This document shows, piece by piece, positions 37,571 to 47,584 of a stretch of 64,000 nucleotides of DNA. Position 1 is the stretch's first letter. The number at the start of each line of letters is the position of its first letter. Source of the DNA: Paraphaeosphaeria minitans (lineage: Eukaryota > Ascomycota > Dothideomycetes > Pleosporales > Didymosphaeriaceae); assembly GCA_015832175.1 (NCBI GenBank), contig WJXW01000001.1, positions 1,488,001 through 1,552,000 on the forward strand, in the 5' to 3' direction. Made by a program: the position numbers and the translations under genes. The notes beneath the pieces were generated by a model that was not told the DNA's origin, searched no databases, and saw only the letters and a list, made by a program, of their open reading frames with translations.

Positions 37571-39182
37571 ATGGACAACGAACCGAAGAAGTCGATGGAG
37601 TTCGAGGTTGGTCTTGCCAAAGATCTCGAAATCGGACAAAGCGAGACGGTAGGAGACGACCGACGACCGGACTCACTGCGCGCTATGAGCCAGGAGGAGA
37701 TTGCAGCTCTCAACAAGAAGCTCGTTCGAAAGATTGACACCATCATCTTGCCCATCATCGGCATTCTTTATATCCTCAACTACATCGATCGCCAGAACCT
37801 CGCTGCAGCAAAGTTGCAGGGTATCATGGAGGACCTCAACATGACAACCCAGCAATTTGCTACGGCTGTTTCCATCCTATTCGTCGGCTATCTGCCTTTC
37901 CAGATCCCGAGCAACCTCCTGATCACGAAATTCCCGAGGCCGGGTCTCTACATCTGCGCGGCTGTGGCCATCTGGGGTATGTTGAGCCATTCGACACGAT
38001 CTTGAGCGTTTACTGACTTCCAATGTAGGAGGTATCTCTGCAGCTACTGCAGCTGCCCGTACGTATGGTCAGCTTCTTGCTATACGTGCCATCCTCGGAG
38101 TCGCCGAAGCTGTCTTCTTTCCTGGTGCCATCTACTATCTTTCTGCCTGGTACACCAAGACCGAGCTTGGGAAGCGAATCGCTGCACTATACATCGCACA
38201 ACAATTCGGGAATGCTTTTGGTGGACTCTTTGCCGCTGCCATCCTGCAGCTCGACGGAGTACATGGCATTCGGGGCTGGCAATGGTTGTTCATCATTGAG
38301 GGATGTGCAACGGTCGGAATCGGATCCATCTGTGCCTTCTTTATGCCCGAGTTTCCACACAACAGCCGCATCTTGTCGCAAGAGCAACGAGACTTGGCGG
38401 TATGGCGAATTGAATCCGAGTCCGGTACTGCCGAAGGTGCCGAGAAGGAGAGCGTGCTGAAGGGCTTCGCGAAAGCACTGTCAGATCCCAAGCTCGTCCT
38501 GCTGATTCTCTGCAACATGCTCTCGCAAGCACAAGGGTCTATTGCCAACTTCTTCCCAACCCTGGTTGCTTCGCTAAACTTCAGCCACACGATCTCGCTA
38601 CTCCTCACGGCACCACCATACATACTTGCTGGAATCGCATATTATGTGCTCATGTATTGGTCTGATCGCCGTAACACAGCGTATCCGATCATCATAATTT
38701 GCATTGCGATAGCTTGCGGGATGTACATCATACCGATGGCCACGGAAAACGTCGGCGCGCGATACCTCGCGATGATGATACTTCCATTTGCATCCGTCGG
38801 ACCCCAGCTCGTGCTGTATAAAGTAAGTGCCAACTCCGCTTATTCTGAACTCAAACTGACCTTGAAACAGACTATCAATCTTCATTTGGCACGGCCTGTG
38901 GCGAAGAGAGCAGCTGCATCTGCGCTGGTGAACGCCATCGGAGGGACCTCTAACATCTGGGCATCGTATCTCTACTATGCACCACCCCAGTTCTACGCCG
39001 CTTTTGGCACACTGATGGGCTGCGCCTTTCTCTTCGCAGCCACAATTACGATCTATCGTTGGTTGGTACTGCGTGAGAACAAGCGCCTGGACTCTGGGAG
39101 GCCCGAAGAGATCGCGAAGGTTGTCAAGGGAGGAGTGACGGAAGAGATGGTGAGACTGAACTGGCGCTATGAAATGTACTGA
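37571..39182 (+). CDS. MFS anion:cation symporter (Dal5/allantoate-permease type)
   Basis: Exons 37571-37976, 38029-38822 and 38871-39182, introns 52 and 48 bp, give 503 residues. A 65-residue acidic cytosolic start precedes the first helix IILPIIGILYILNYIDRQNLAAAKLQGI, the ACS-family signature. Further landmarks are FVGYLPFQIPSNLLITKF, AILGVAEAVFFPGAIYYLSAWYTKTELGKRIA, GWQWLFIIEG and, after the second junction, TINLHLARPVAKRAAASALVNAIGGTSNIWASYLYY. Twelve membrane segments are expected in the plasma membrane. This family imports organic anions such as allantoate, nicotinate, pantothenate or tartrate. The second intron is stop-free and in frame. The context suggests it brings in the substrate of the adjacent enzymes. 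Confidence 0.93.
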
Positions 39183-39579
39183 GTGATTCAATCGTATGTA
39201 GTCGGGGATGCGGGTGCTGTGGGTGCAGAGTGGACTCCAACGTCTTTGCCATTTCCTTAGGACCTTGCACCTACACTGCACGTCCTGTCGCGTGACGGCG
39301 CTTATGCGCTCGAATCCTGCACAATCAAAGACTACCTATTACCTTACCATACCTACAATGCAACCAATAATGAAGTGATGGAATGCAGCCACAAGGCGGG
39401 GTGCGGCCGAGATAGGCGTACGGTTAGCGGATGGAAAATGTGGAGAAGGCGGCGTGAACGTCGGCTGAACGATAAGCGTCCGAGGGCACGAGATAAGCAT
39501 GACATCTTGGAAACCGTATCCCGGGGGTCCTCAGTGCTGCTTACCATCCCCACCATGCACCTCGAATCACCATCACACC
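39183..39579. other. Upstream region of the C2H2 regulator gene
   Basis: 397 bases. It contains TACCTATTACCTTACCATACCTAC at 39334-39357. No copy of the GGAGGAGCTCCTCC palindrome is present here. Confidence 0.5.
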
Positions 39580-41478
39580 ATGTCCTGCTCCGTTTCCTCT
39601 ACCGCCTCCGAACCTCCAACATTCCAACCTTTCCAATGCCCCGTATGTCAAAGCCGCTTCACCCGCCACGAAAACCTAAAGCGCCACGCTACACTTCACG
39701 CTCGCTCTCCTAACTCTTCACTCTCATGCGATTTATGCAATGCCACATTCTCGCGCCCGGACCTTCGCGTTCGCCACATGAAAAGGCAGCATCCAGAAGA
39801 AGACGAACAACGCCGCCGGAAACTCTCAGTGGCGAGTAGCAGTAGCAGCAGGAAGCGAGCAAGAGCCTACTCACCAACACTGTCGCCCTCAGAGATAAGC
39901 GATGGCTCCGTTGTTCAGCCAGCCGACCATCAAGCCGGAGCTGACACAGTGCTTCCTTCGGAAGTGGACGCAAGATCCTTGCCGTTACCTTCAAATCTAG
40001 AGCGAAGCATCTCTGAAACTGGCACACCAGAGAACGCTTTCCTGCCCTCTTTGGCCGACTTCAACTTCCACCAATGGAGTCCGGATGCTTTGCTCACAAG
40101 TCAACACTCTTCTATACAGGACGACTGGTATCCCTCCATTTGTCAGATTTCACGGGGCTGTGAACTCTTCTTCGACCACGTGGCCGGTTTTTTACCTTTT
40201 TTACACCGACCGACCTTCAATAGTAATCAGACTTCAAAAGCGCTACTCCTGAGTGTCCTCGCACTTGCATATCAGTACGGTGAAAACCCCGATTGTGGCG
40301 AGGAAGTAGACTCGGGACAAACCTTGTCTGTACAGTGTTTCTATCGAGCGCGGGCATCCATTGCAGCCGAAGAAGAGCATGTGGACGAATCTTTGCACGG
40401 TGTAACACTAGTTCAAGCTTATCTTCTACTCGAAGTTTTCGCTCTGATATACTCTACAGATGACGATGCCCCTTATGGATTGAAGACACACTCAAAATTG
40501 ATATGCTTAGCTCGAGCTGTTGGCTTGATGCAGCCTGATTCTACACCACCCCCAGACAGCGAGGATCTGGAGTCTCTCTGGATCGCTTTTGCAAGGGCTG
40601 AGTCGGCTAAGAGGACTCTATTCGCAGTTCACCAGATCGATACGCTGTGGTATCAAATTCTATCGATACCACGCTCCCTGTCTCATCTAGAGATCAAGCA
40701 CGATCTCCCATGCCGCGAGACATTCTTCGCAGCGTCCTCTTCTGCCGAGTGGGCGGTGAAACAGCTCTGCAACAAGGATCAAACTTCCACAGTACCCTAT
40801 CCGGACGCCGTGCGTCGCTTGCTATGTGGCGACCGCCTGAACGCTATCCCAGACTTTGATCCTTACGGCACCATCAACATTACACACTTCATACTCTCTA
40901 GCGCAAGGGAAATATCAGGCTGGTCCTCAATGACTGGCATGCTGAGTATGGACCGGATCGAGCCACTGCGTGCCGCTCTGCAAGCCCTTGGACCATATGC
41001 CCATCCAAAAATACCGAATGGTACCCAGACACCATCTACGGCGCTATGGGAGGCGACTTGGGAAACAGCTATGATCGACATGCAATCTTGGTCTCCATCA
41101 CATACGGGGGGCATTATCGCGAACAGTCTGGACGCCGGGCTGCACCAAATGACCGTCATGGCACCGTCATTCGACCTCATGTGTAAATCGAAGATAGCCT
41201 CCACAATACAATCTCATGTCGACTGGTTCCTGCGTTACCTGGATGCCACGCTAGTTCCGGATACTGAAGCACCGTGGGTCATACTATACGCTTACAAAGC
41301 GTTCATGATCGCATGGCAACTGCTCGATGGCGGTGCGAAAGGCTGCATGCAGGTGGTTGGGGTGCAAGACGGAGATCGAGAAGCAGCACTGGCATGGGCC
41401 AAAAAAGCTTTCGGACGCCGCATACACTGGAAACTTGGGAAGGTTGTGGTCAATTGCTTGGACAGGCTAAGAGTGTAA
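39580..41478 (+). CDS. C2H2 zinc-finger / fungal_trans transcription factor
   Basis: Single exon; 632 residues from MSCSVSSTASEPPTFQPF. An in-frame ATG at 39499 would add 27 non-conserved residues. Two C2H2 fingers are adjacent: C20, C23, H36, H40 (CPVCQSRFTRHENLKRHATLH) and C50, C53, H66, H71 (CDLCNATFSRPDLRVRHMKRQH). A basic Ser-rich segment KRARAYSPTLSPSE follows. The fungal_trans middle region (about 190-520) shows LFFDHVAGFLPFLHRPTF, ALLLSVLALAYQYG, GVTLVQAYLLLEVFALIYS and KLICLARAVGLM. Regulators of this architecture often control adjacent catabolic or biosynthetic genes. It closes the cluster with the dioxygenase, RidA, aldolase and MFS genes and is the natural candidate for binding the shared palindrome. 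Confidence 0.92.
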   Translation: MSCSVSSTASEPPTFQPFQCPVCQSRFTRHENLKRHATLHARSPNSSLSCDLCNATFSRPDLRVRHMKRQHPEEDEQRRRKLSVASSSSSRKRARAYSPTLSPSEISDGSVVQPADHQAGADTVLPSEVDARSLPLPSNLERSISETGTPENAFLPSLADFNFHQWSPDALLTSQHSSIQDDWYPSICQISRGCELFFDHVAGFLPFLHRPTFNSNQTSKALLLSVLALAYQYGENPDCGEEVDSGQTLSVQCFYRARASIAAEEEHVDESLHGVTLVQAYLLLEVFALIYSTDDDAPYGLKTHSKLICLARAVGLMQPDSTPPPDSEDLESLWIAFARAESAKRTLFAVHQIDTLWYQILSIPRSLSHLEIKHDLPCRETFFAASSSAEWAVKQLCNKDQTSTVPYPDAVRRLLCGDRLNAIPDFDPYGTINITHFILSSAREISGWSSMTGMLSMDRIEPLRAALQALGPYAHPKIPNGTQTPSTALWEATWETAMIDMQSWSPSHTGGIIANSLDAGLHQMTVMAPSFDLMCKSKIASTIQSHVDWFLRYLDATLVPDTEAPWVILYAYKAFMIAWQLLDGGAKGCMQVVGVQDGDREAALAWAKKAFGRRIHWKLGKVVVNCLDRLRV

Positions 41479-41831
41479 GAGGGACACGCGCGCTGGATTA
41501 TGAGGAAGAAGACACCACGTTTCATCACGTACAGCAATACCCGGCAGACTTTACGATAACCATAGGATACCTTGAAGTAGTTGAGAAGATCCAAGCTACT
41601 GGACGCTGGCCGCCAAATGTTCCATACCTCGATTCATGCGCTCGGATTTCCTTTTCGCGCCGGTATCATGCCCCAAGAACATGGTCTCGATGACCAGGGG
41701 ATGCCACGTCCATCAAATTCACACCATCCTCCATCACAGATTGGACTCTGGATCCATCGAAAAAGCCCTTTGACTTGAGCTTGAAAGACTTTCGGTATCT
41801 AGACGTGAGCTGATGAGGGCAAAACATACGC

Positions 41832-42080
41832 TTAAGGAGCCGGAACCAGCAACGCAGTTGCGCAAGCAGCCTGGCATCTACCATATGCCGTATTGCAAGC
41901 AATTAATGCGGGAGGGGCGGCGGCAGCAGCCACGGCTCCAAAGGTGAAGCCTGCGCCAGAATAACAGGCCACGACGACATCTGAGCAGCCCGCCTGGCAA
42001 ATGCGATACCCGATAAAACCAGCCGCGGCGGTACCGGCGAGAGCGACCATAGCGGTCGCGGTCATGGTGGGGAGACGCAT
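41832..42080 (-). CDS. Small six-cysteine hydrophobic protein ('zygote-specific' type)
   Basis: Single exon, 82 residues, MRLPTMTATAMVALAGTAAAGFIGYRICQAGCSDVV and then ACYSGAGFTFGAVAAAAAPPALIACNTAYGRCQAACATALL. It has a signal-like N-terminus, Gly/Ala-rich hydrophobic middle and six cysteines in pairs. This compact layout (GYxICQxxC, ACYxxAGxxxG, ACNxxxGxCxxxC) is one I recall from many small fungal proteins loosely annotated as zygote-specific protein. The function is unknown. The 350 bp between it and the upstream regulator gene hold no gene. Confidence 0.7.
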   Translation of the reverse strand: MRLPTMTATAMVALAGTAAAGFIGYRICQAGCSDVVVACYSGAGFTFGAVAAAAAPPALIACNTAYGRCQAACATALLVPAP

Positions 42081-43333
42081 CTTGGGATTAAACTATTCTG
42101 CTGTCAGTAGGTGTGAAAAACAGAGACCACTATACATACAGTGGAAGAGTTGGAATTGAGGTCTTTGCCTTGAAATTGGATTGAGTGGGTGGGTTCGGAC
42201 TGAGAAGAATGAGTTCAACCGAAGGTGAGTGGCTCGGAGGAAGTACGAGAGACCATATTTATATGATCTTATTTGAGCGCACCGCCGGTCATGTGAAAGT
42301 GACGGTGTGCGACCTCAAAGAGCTTTCCCAAAGTTTGTTCCCACTAGTGTCACCAGAATCGTTTGCCAGATGTCATGTGGTGGTCTATCGGAAAGTCTTT
42401 AACAGAAGATTTCCCGGCATCTGTATTCGGGATTGGAACGACCATGTTGTATTTTACTTATCAGCCACTGCCGCTGGTACCCTTAAGTGCTTGTTGTAGC
42501 GACAAATATGGCTTCCAGAAAAGGGGGCTTTTTAACTTGTTTAGACACCTACCACATCGATCACGCTTCTCGCCAAAAAAAAATCGTATATTTCGTACTT
42601 ATACCCACGCACCTGCGTCTGAGTTTATCTGTTTCTTGGATATTTCTACGACAATCTTTAGTATAGGGAAACTTTTTAGTTGCATCTTGAGCTTCTGCAA
42701 GTGCAACATGATGCTCACAGTACCTAGCACGTGCGTTGGTGTATCGCTCGCCAGATATAGTGTCCACACGATACGACGCTTAGACAAGTGGTGGGGAGCC
42801 GGCATACTCACATCACCTATACAGTACTCATTTTTCTGAGCGGAAGGTGGCCGAAGTAGCGACAGCGATATTAGTTGCTTATTACCCGACATTTCCCAAG
42901 CCGTACAAGTTCGTCTGAGACGGCTTTAGTAAGCGCAGATGGTATCATGTCAAGTATGGTAAGACGAAAGAAGAACAGCATTTCAGTTGAGTAACGTCAA
43001 GTTAGGCTCAATGCTCGCCGTTCCGTATGGAGCGCTACATAGAAACCTGGGCGATCACAAATTGTCGACTGGCTGTCAAGTGTTTCGTAGAAGAGCGATT
43101 CGACCTCTTGCCCGTTGTACGATCATGGTCATTCGCGACATTTTAGATCTTTGATGAGGAGAATATAGAGACTAGGTGCAATTGTTGGGTGCTACCTAAA
43201 TGTCAAGTTACTCGTTCTATGGACGGTCCGAGTTGATCGTAACCACGGCAGAATCACGTTCTCTCAACTGTGACTCACCGCATGCCCATCAAGTCGTGGT
43301 TGTCCATACCAGCGTGGCCGAAACCTTTCACCT
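42081..43333. other. Intergenic, no gene seen
   Basis: 1.25 kb of AT-leaning sequence with only short frames. A poly-A run at 42575-42584. The beginning is the promoter of the small six-cysteine gene; the end is the 3' flank of the KP4-like gene. Confidence 0.5.
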
Positions 43334-43793
43334 TCAGCAGATCCTGTCCCCATGCTTGATGCACCCATTGGATACGTAGTTGACCGTGATCTCCCCAGCA
43401 TTGACGTTGTTGCCAGGATAGAGAGGTGCGCTGCCGCAGTACTTGCAGCCGTGTTCCTTCAGTCGCTGAACGGCTTGCTTGACCTCCAGGCCAGTGACGA
43501 TCTTCTGGCCCATCTTCTGCGCGAACACACAGAGACCCTCTTGCTTGAATATGTGGCAAGACTTGCACGCGATTTGCTGGCCGTCCGTGAAGACTGCATC
43601 GTCGTGGAGATTTTCGTTGATGAAATCCAACATACCATCATCGCCGAGGGGTTGTTTGCAGCCCGTGCACATAACAGATCCGCGGCAGTCTGCATATCAG
43701 TGGGGAACTGGAGAGGAGTCGTCAGAGATGCTTACTGATACCAAGCTGGATGCTAAGCCCGAACAGGGCGGCCAGGACGATGATGAGCTTCAT
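43334..43793 (-). CDS. KP4-like killer toxin homologue, secreted
   Basis: Exons 43793-43736 and 43689-43334, with a 46 bp intron, give 137 residues. Residues 1 to about 18 form a signal peptide (MKLIIVLAALFGLSIQLG). The mature part has ten cysteines, the number in KP4, and the diagnostic C-terminal block HGCKYCGSAPLY followed by ITVNYV and two final cysteines. The N-terminal mature segment NCRGS also fits. KP4 was first described as a killer protein encoded by a virus of the smut Ustilago maydis; related genes occur in many ascomycete genomes, where they are thought to act on competing fungi or on plant tissue. No break is visible: splice sites, frame and stop are intact. A short extra tail follows the ninth cysteine. 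Activity cannot be inferred from sequence. Confidence 0.85.
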
Positions 43794-44293
43794 CTCAAGT
43801 ACAGTGGGAGTCAGTCTTCGTAGGCGGGCGTCAATTGTGAGGTGTGATTCGCTGTCGAGGTGGGAGATTGAAGAGAGATAGAGAGAAATACAAAAGAGAA
43901 TAGGCTTATTTTTATATCGGGCGGGGCAGCATCAGTAACGCTTGGACACACGCAAGTGAAGACCTAAGAAACATTGGGAGCGCACTTGCCACGTGAGCAT
44001 TGGGCTCCAAGAACGGCTGGTTTAACCGCGCTACTTGTACAGAAAACTTCAAACGCTGAACCCGCATTCTTAATCAAGAAACTTTCCTAGATGATGCACG
44101 CCATCGAGCCTTCGTGGCCAGAGGCATATTTCCCGTCCCGACTCCCGCATGCATGTCTCTTCCCCGCGAACGCCGTTGAATCTTACCGCGCAACCCACGA
44201 TTCTCCACGACCCTCGTAGTCCTCGCCCGATATACTTACATTGCCATCCTCAATCACCCACTCAGCCGTTACAGCCTACTCCCAAGGGTAAGA
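43794..44293. other. Promoter side of the KP4-like gene
   Basis: 500 bases with a TATTTTTATATCGG element at about 43907-43920, a plausible TATA region for the minus-strand KP4-like gene. Nothing coding. Confidence 0.5.
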
Positions 44294-45428
44294 CTAAACA
44301 TTTTCCCACCAGATCGTTGCGTTGATAGCGCCGAATTTGGTCGTAATGTTCGTTACCGCTCCGTGCACAAGGGATACCGTTACAAATCCGTACTGTGTAA
44401 CAGTATTGGCCGTAGATTTTTTCAGAGATATGCCACCCTCTTCAAACAGCATGCGAATATGCATATGGCCTGACCATAATTGAGCCTGGAATAAGCCGCT
44501 AGTGTTATGGCCGTCTTCAATCATTTCGGGAAAAGGTCCAAATCGATCTTTACATCAATGATGAAAAACGCTATGGAAACTGGCAGCGGTCAATTTCCCG
44601 AGATGAGGCCATGGTCAGAGGATATATTGATAGAACGCGCAGGGGATAAGACCGTATCGAGACAGGTCATGTCGCCAAAAGCCGAGTGCAATGCCCTATG
44701 GTTTATTTGAAGTTCGAGCCCAGGCGAGACGAGGGTTGAGAGAAAATTCATATCGACTTTGATGCCGACCACACAGCAGTGAGAAGAACCAGGGCGGACA
44801 GCAATGATGAGGTCGATCTGCATCTTGGCTTCGCTTGCGATGGAACCTTTCTTGTTTTCAGTAGAAATGGTCTGAATCGATAAGAGGACTTGTCCGTAAT
44901 AAACTCCAAGCAGTGAAGGGGTGCCTGTTCTGTAGAGCTGGCCTTGACAAGGACTTCGAAATTGTGTGACTGCTTGCAGTCACCCTTGTATCCAATGATA
45001 CCTTCGACGTTGTTACAATCGTATCGACCGTCAAGCTTTGACTAAAGGATGAGATTGGCGTGGTCATAGTATCTTTCGATGTCGAAACCGAATTTGGCAT
45101 CTCGTAGGTGTTGGCCACTAACTTTAAGTTCATGGTCAATTGTGGTCGTGCTATCGTAGGTGAGTAGGGCCGGAAGGATTTCCTGAGTTAATCCAATCCG
45201 ACTTGTTCTGATAAATGCAAATAGCACGCTTGTCACAGACCAAGAAGGCGCACCAAGGGAGAACATCATCGTGCTTACAGCTGTTATTGACACTATGGGT
45301 GGGATACTTAGGATGTAACACCGCTGGAGAGGCGGATGGCTGTTGCCTGACTGAGCATCATACAGTCGTAGCACGGTCTGTATTACGGCCCCCATCTTGG
45401 CGATTGTTTGATATAATTTGCACCTCAA
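44294..45428 (-). pseudogene. Degenerate coding-like segment, family not recognised
   Basis: On the minus strand, protein-like stretches follow one another with stops and frame changes. They are ELKVSGQHLRDAKFGF with ERYYDHANLIL (ending at 45042 in a TAG where CAG would fit), directly followed in frame by SKLDGRYDCNNVEGIIGYKGD and HNFEVLVKASSTEQAPLHC. Further on come MQIDLIIAVRPGSSHCCVVGI (44823-44590) and a last block ending INATIWWENV (44294). Residue composition looks genuinely coding rather than random. A CAG-to-TAG change is the type produced by repeat-induced point mutation, but one site proves nothing. I cannot name the family. Confidence 0.3.
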
Positions 45429-46267
45429 CTAGGTTTCTGTAAATCGAAGAGTTCAAAGATGAACTCCTACCCGAATGTCTCTGATTTTACCGTCTGAATT
45501 GATTGTGGAAAGATTAGCTAGATCCCTTCCTCTGGGCAAGTTTTGATGTGGACTAATTTGTAGCTTAGATCGAATTTTAGTAGTTTATGGGTCACGTGAC
45601 CGTATAAGCACCGGACTGTGCATGTGCAACATTGAGACAAAAGCCGAATGACGGTATTAGTCGGTCTGTATTAACAGGATACACCTGGACTTGTGTCTCA
45701 ACGCTGTATACCTCGGTGGGTGCTTTGGTCTGCATCTCTGGTCTCCGACGCCTCGGTTGGCCATTCACCAGGAATACGAGCTGATGTGCTTGGCGAACGT
45801 TGGGCCCGTAAAAGCATTGAAGTTGACATCTCCGAAGCCATCACAACGAGAAATACAAGTCCACCTCGACTTGTTCGACCTGCCAGCATGGGCTCAGAGC
45901 GCGACAGGCGCGCGGACATGAGGGCCGGTCCAGGGCCGCGTCATCAACGCGCGCTAACCATGTTGCAGCTCATTTCACCTGGACTTTGGCCGTAGGAACT
46001 CAAAGACGCGCTTTTCAAAGTCTCGCAACTGGAAACTCGACCGGACGGTACATTGATTCTCTGTCTTACCTTTCCGCGCTTCGCATTAGGTCAATCGCAG
46101 AGCGGGTCCGAGGTGTCAAGGCACGTGCGGAGTACGGTAGGTACACTACCAGCTCAACCATCGAAAACGGACAAACACCCCAAGCGCAATTTCTAGGCCA
46201 TATTACAGCAGTTGATCGTCAATCTCGCAATTTCAACTCTCATCCTGTCTCAACATTGCGCCTCAAA
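45429..46267. other. Upstream region of the first six-cysteine secreted gene
   Basis: 840 bases with no supported gene; a long open frame upstream of the ATG at 46268 has random composition. CACGTGAC at 45594-45601 is an E-box-like sequence. Confidence 0.45.
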
Positions 46268-46644
46268 ATGCTCCTTTACCTTTTCCTCACCTTCTTCCTG
46301 AAGGCCCTTGCAGCTGCAGCTCCCACGGATGTCCTGGGTACGAACACAGTATGCGGCTTCGCAGATCGCGGTGCTTCAGCGTCGCATTACACGTATTTTG
46401 CGCTTGACGCTTGTCGTGCCCTCGGGGAGGCCGCACCAGTGAGGAACGTGTACCGCGATCCAAACTGTGACTGCACGTTCTATAGGTACGGCTGGAAGTG
46501 TTGTGGATACCTACCCGGTAGCTGACACTTTTCAGGGACGCAAATTGTGAGAAGCACACATGGTATCTGTCTGTCGACTACGCGACCATGCGAGAGGATG
46601 TTACACAGTTGTCGAGATACTACAAGTGTACTACGAGGACCTGA
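46268..46644 (+). CDS. Six-cysteine small secreted protein A (candidate effector)
   Basis: Exons 46268-46485 and 46536-46644, with a 50 bp intron (GTACGG..TTCAG), give 108 residues. Residues 1-18 form a signal peptide (MLLYLFLTFFLKALAAAA). The mature protein has six cysteines: VCGFADRG, DACRALG, NCDCTFYR, then DANCEKH and YYKCTT. The intron falls in phase 2 inside the codon right after C-x-C-T-F-Y. If unspliced, the frame stops after 85 residues and the count of cysteines becomes odd, so splicing is preferred. A second gene at 52184-52584 has the same cysteine layout and the same intron position and phase. Size, secretion signal and even cysteine number fit effector-like proteins. No known family is recognised. 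Confidence 0.65.
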
Positions 46645-47584
46645 CGGGGAAACGGATTAAAGAAAGATTGAAAAGAGATTGAGAAGAGCTCGGTTTTCAC
46701 GATCTGTAATGGTACATGCATGTTAGGAACGCTTGTTGGGCAGGCATGACTGCAGCTCATAGGTACTGGCTGAGAAGCATTCTGAGAGATGCCCAATCGT
46801 GATGAGAGTTGCAGATGCGCATGGTGCAACCAGCATGTTGGGGCGGCACTTTTTAAAGTTCTGTGACACTGATCAGCCAGTAATACTGAGAAAGGAGTTT
46901 ATTCGGCCTCGGTAGCGTCCCTATGGGCTGGGTGTTCCGATTGGTGTATGCAGGGCTCGTACTGCGGGGGAACGTTAAAGGCAAGGGGGCTACCTATATC
47001 GTAGATAATGCCACGCGAGCGCGCCCAAGTAAGACGATCTAGATGAAGCAGCCTGGTGCGATGGACGAATTCAGCAACATCGGAAACTTGATTTCCACTT
47101 CTTCCGTACGACAAATGTGGTGATGAGCCACGCCAAGTGAATTACTGCTTTCCATGGCGAAAAACGTAACTGGGGTACGCTGGATTTAAGGACGTTTACA
47201 GATCTTTCGGTAAGGTGTGCAGTATACTGAGTGTATCGGAGACATCAGCGACTGGTGTAACGATGTGAAATACGCTCACGCTCTAGAGGACGGCCTATAG
47301 CTCAGGTGACCCTCAATTGACGGTAATGGGATACCATGCAGGACTCTGTAAGCAGTCATACGGTGCTGATTCAAGAATTTGCGTGGTGAGGATTTCCAGA
47401 GTAACTCATTCGTGGGCTGAACGTACAAAGATATAGGTATGTCTTACTACTCCAGGATGACTATCTCCACTTCACAAGCTTGCTCTACTAAGCCCCACTC
47501 CCATTGTTTACTAAAACATTCGGACTCCCTTTCGGATCCCCTACCACCCCCTTGAGCGCCAACTCCAGCACCCGGCTTGTAACC
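46645..47584. other. Intergenic, no gene seen
   Basis: 940 bases. The segment 47488-47584 still contains the would-be C-terminus of the protease in another frame (see the protease entry). The remainder has no supported feature. Confidence 0.5.

Noticed and set aside
43275..43333. Possible third exon of the KP4-like gene (peptide ending in a short Gly/Met/His stretch)
   Set aside because: The family ends just after the NYV block and the tenth cysteine is reached before the in-frame stop at 43334, so a further exon is unnecessary.
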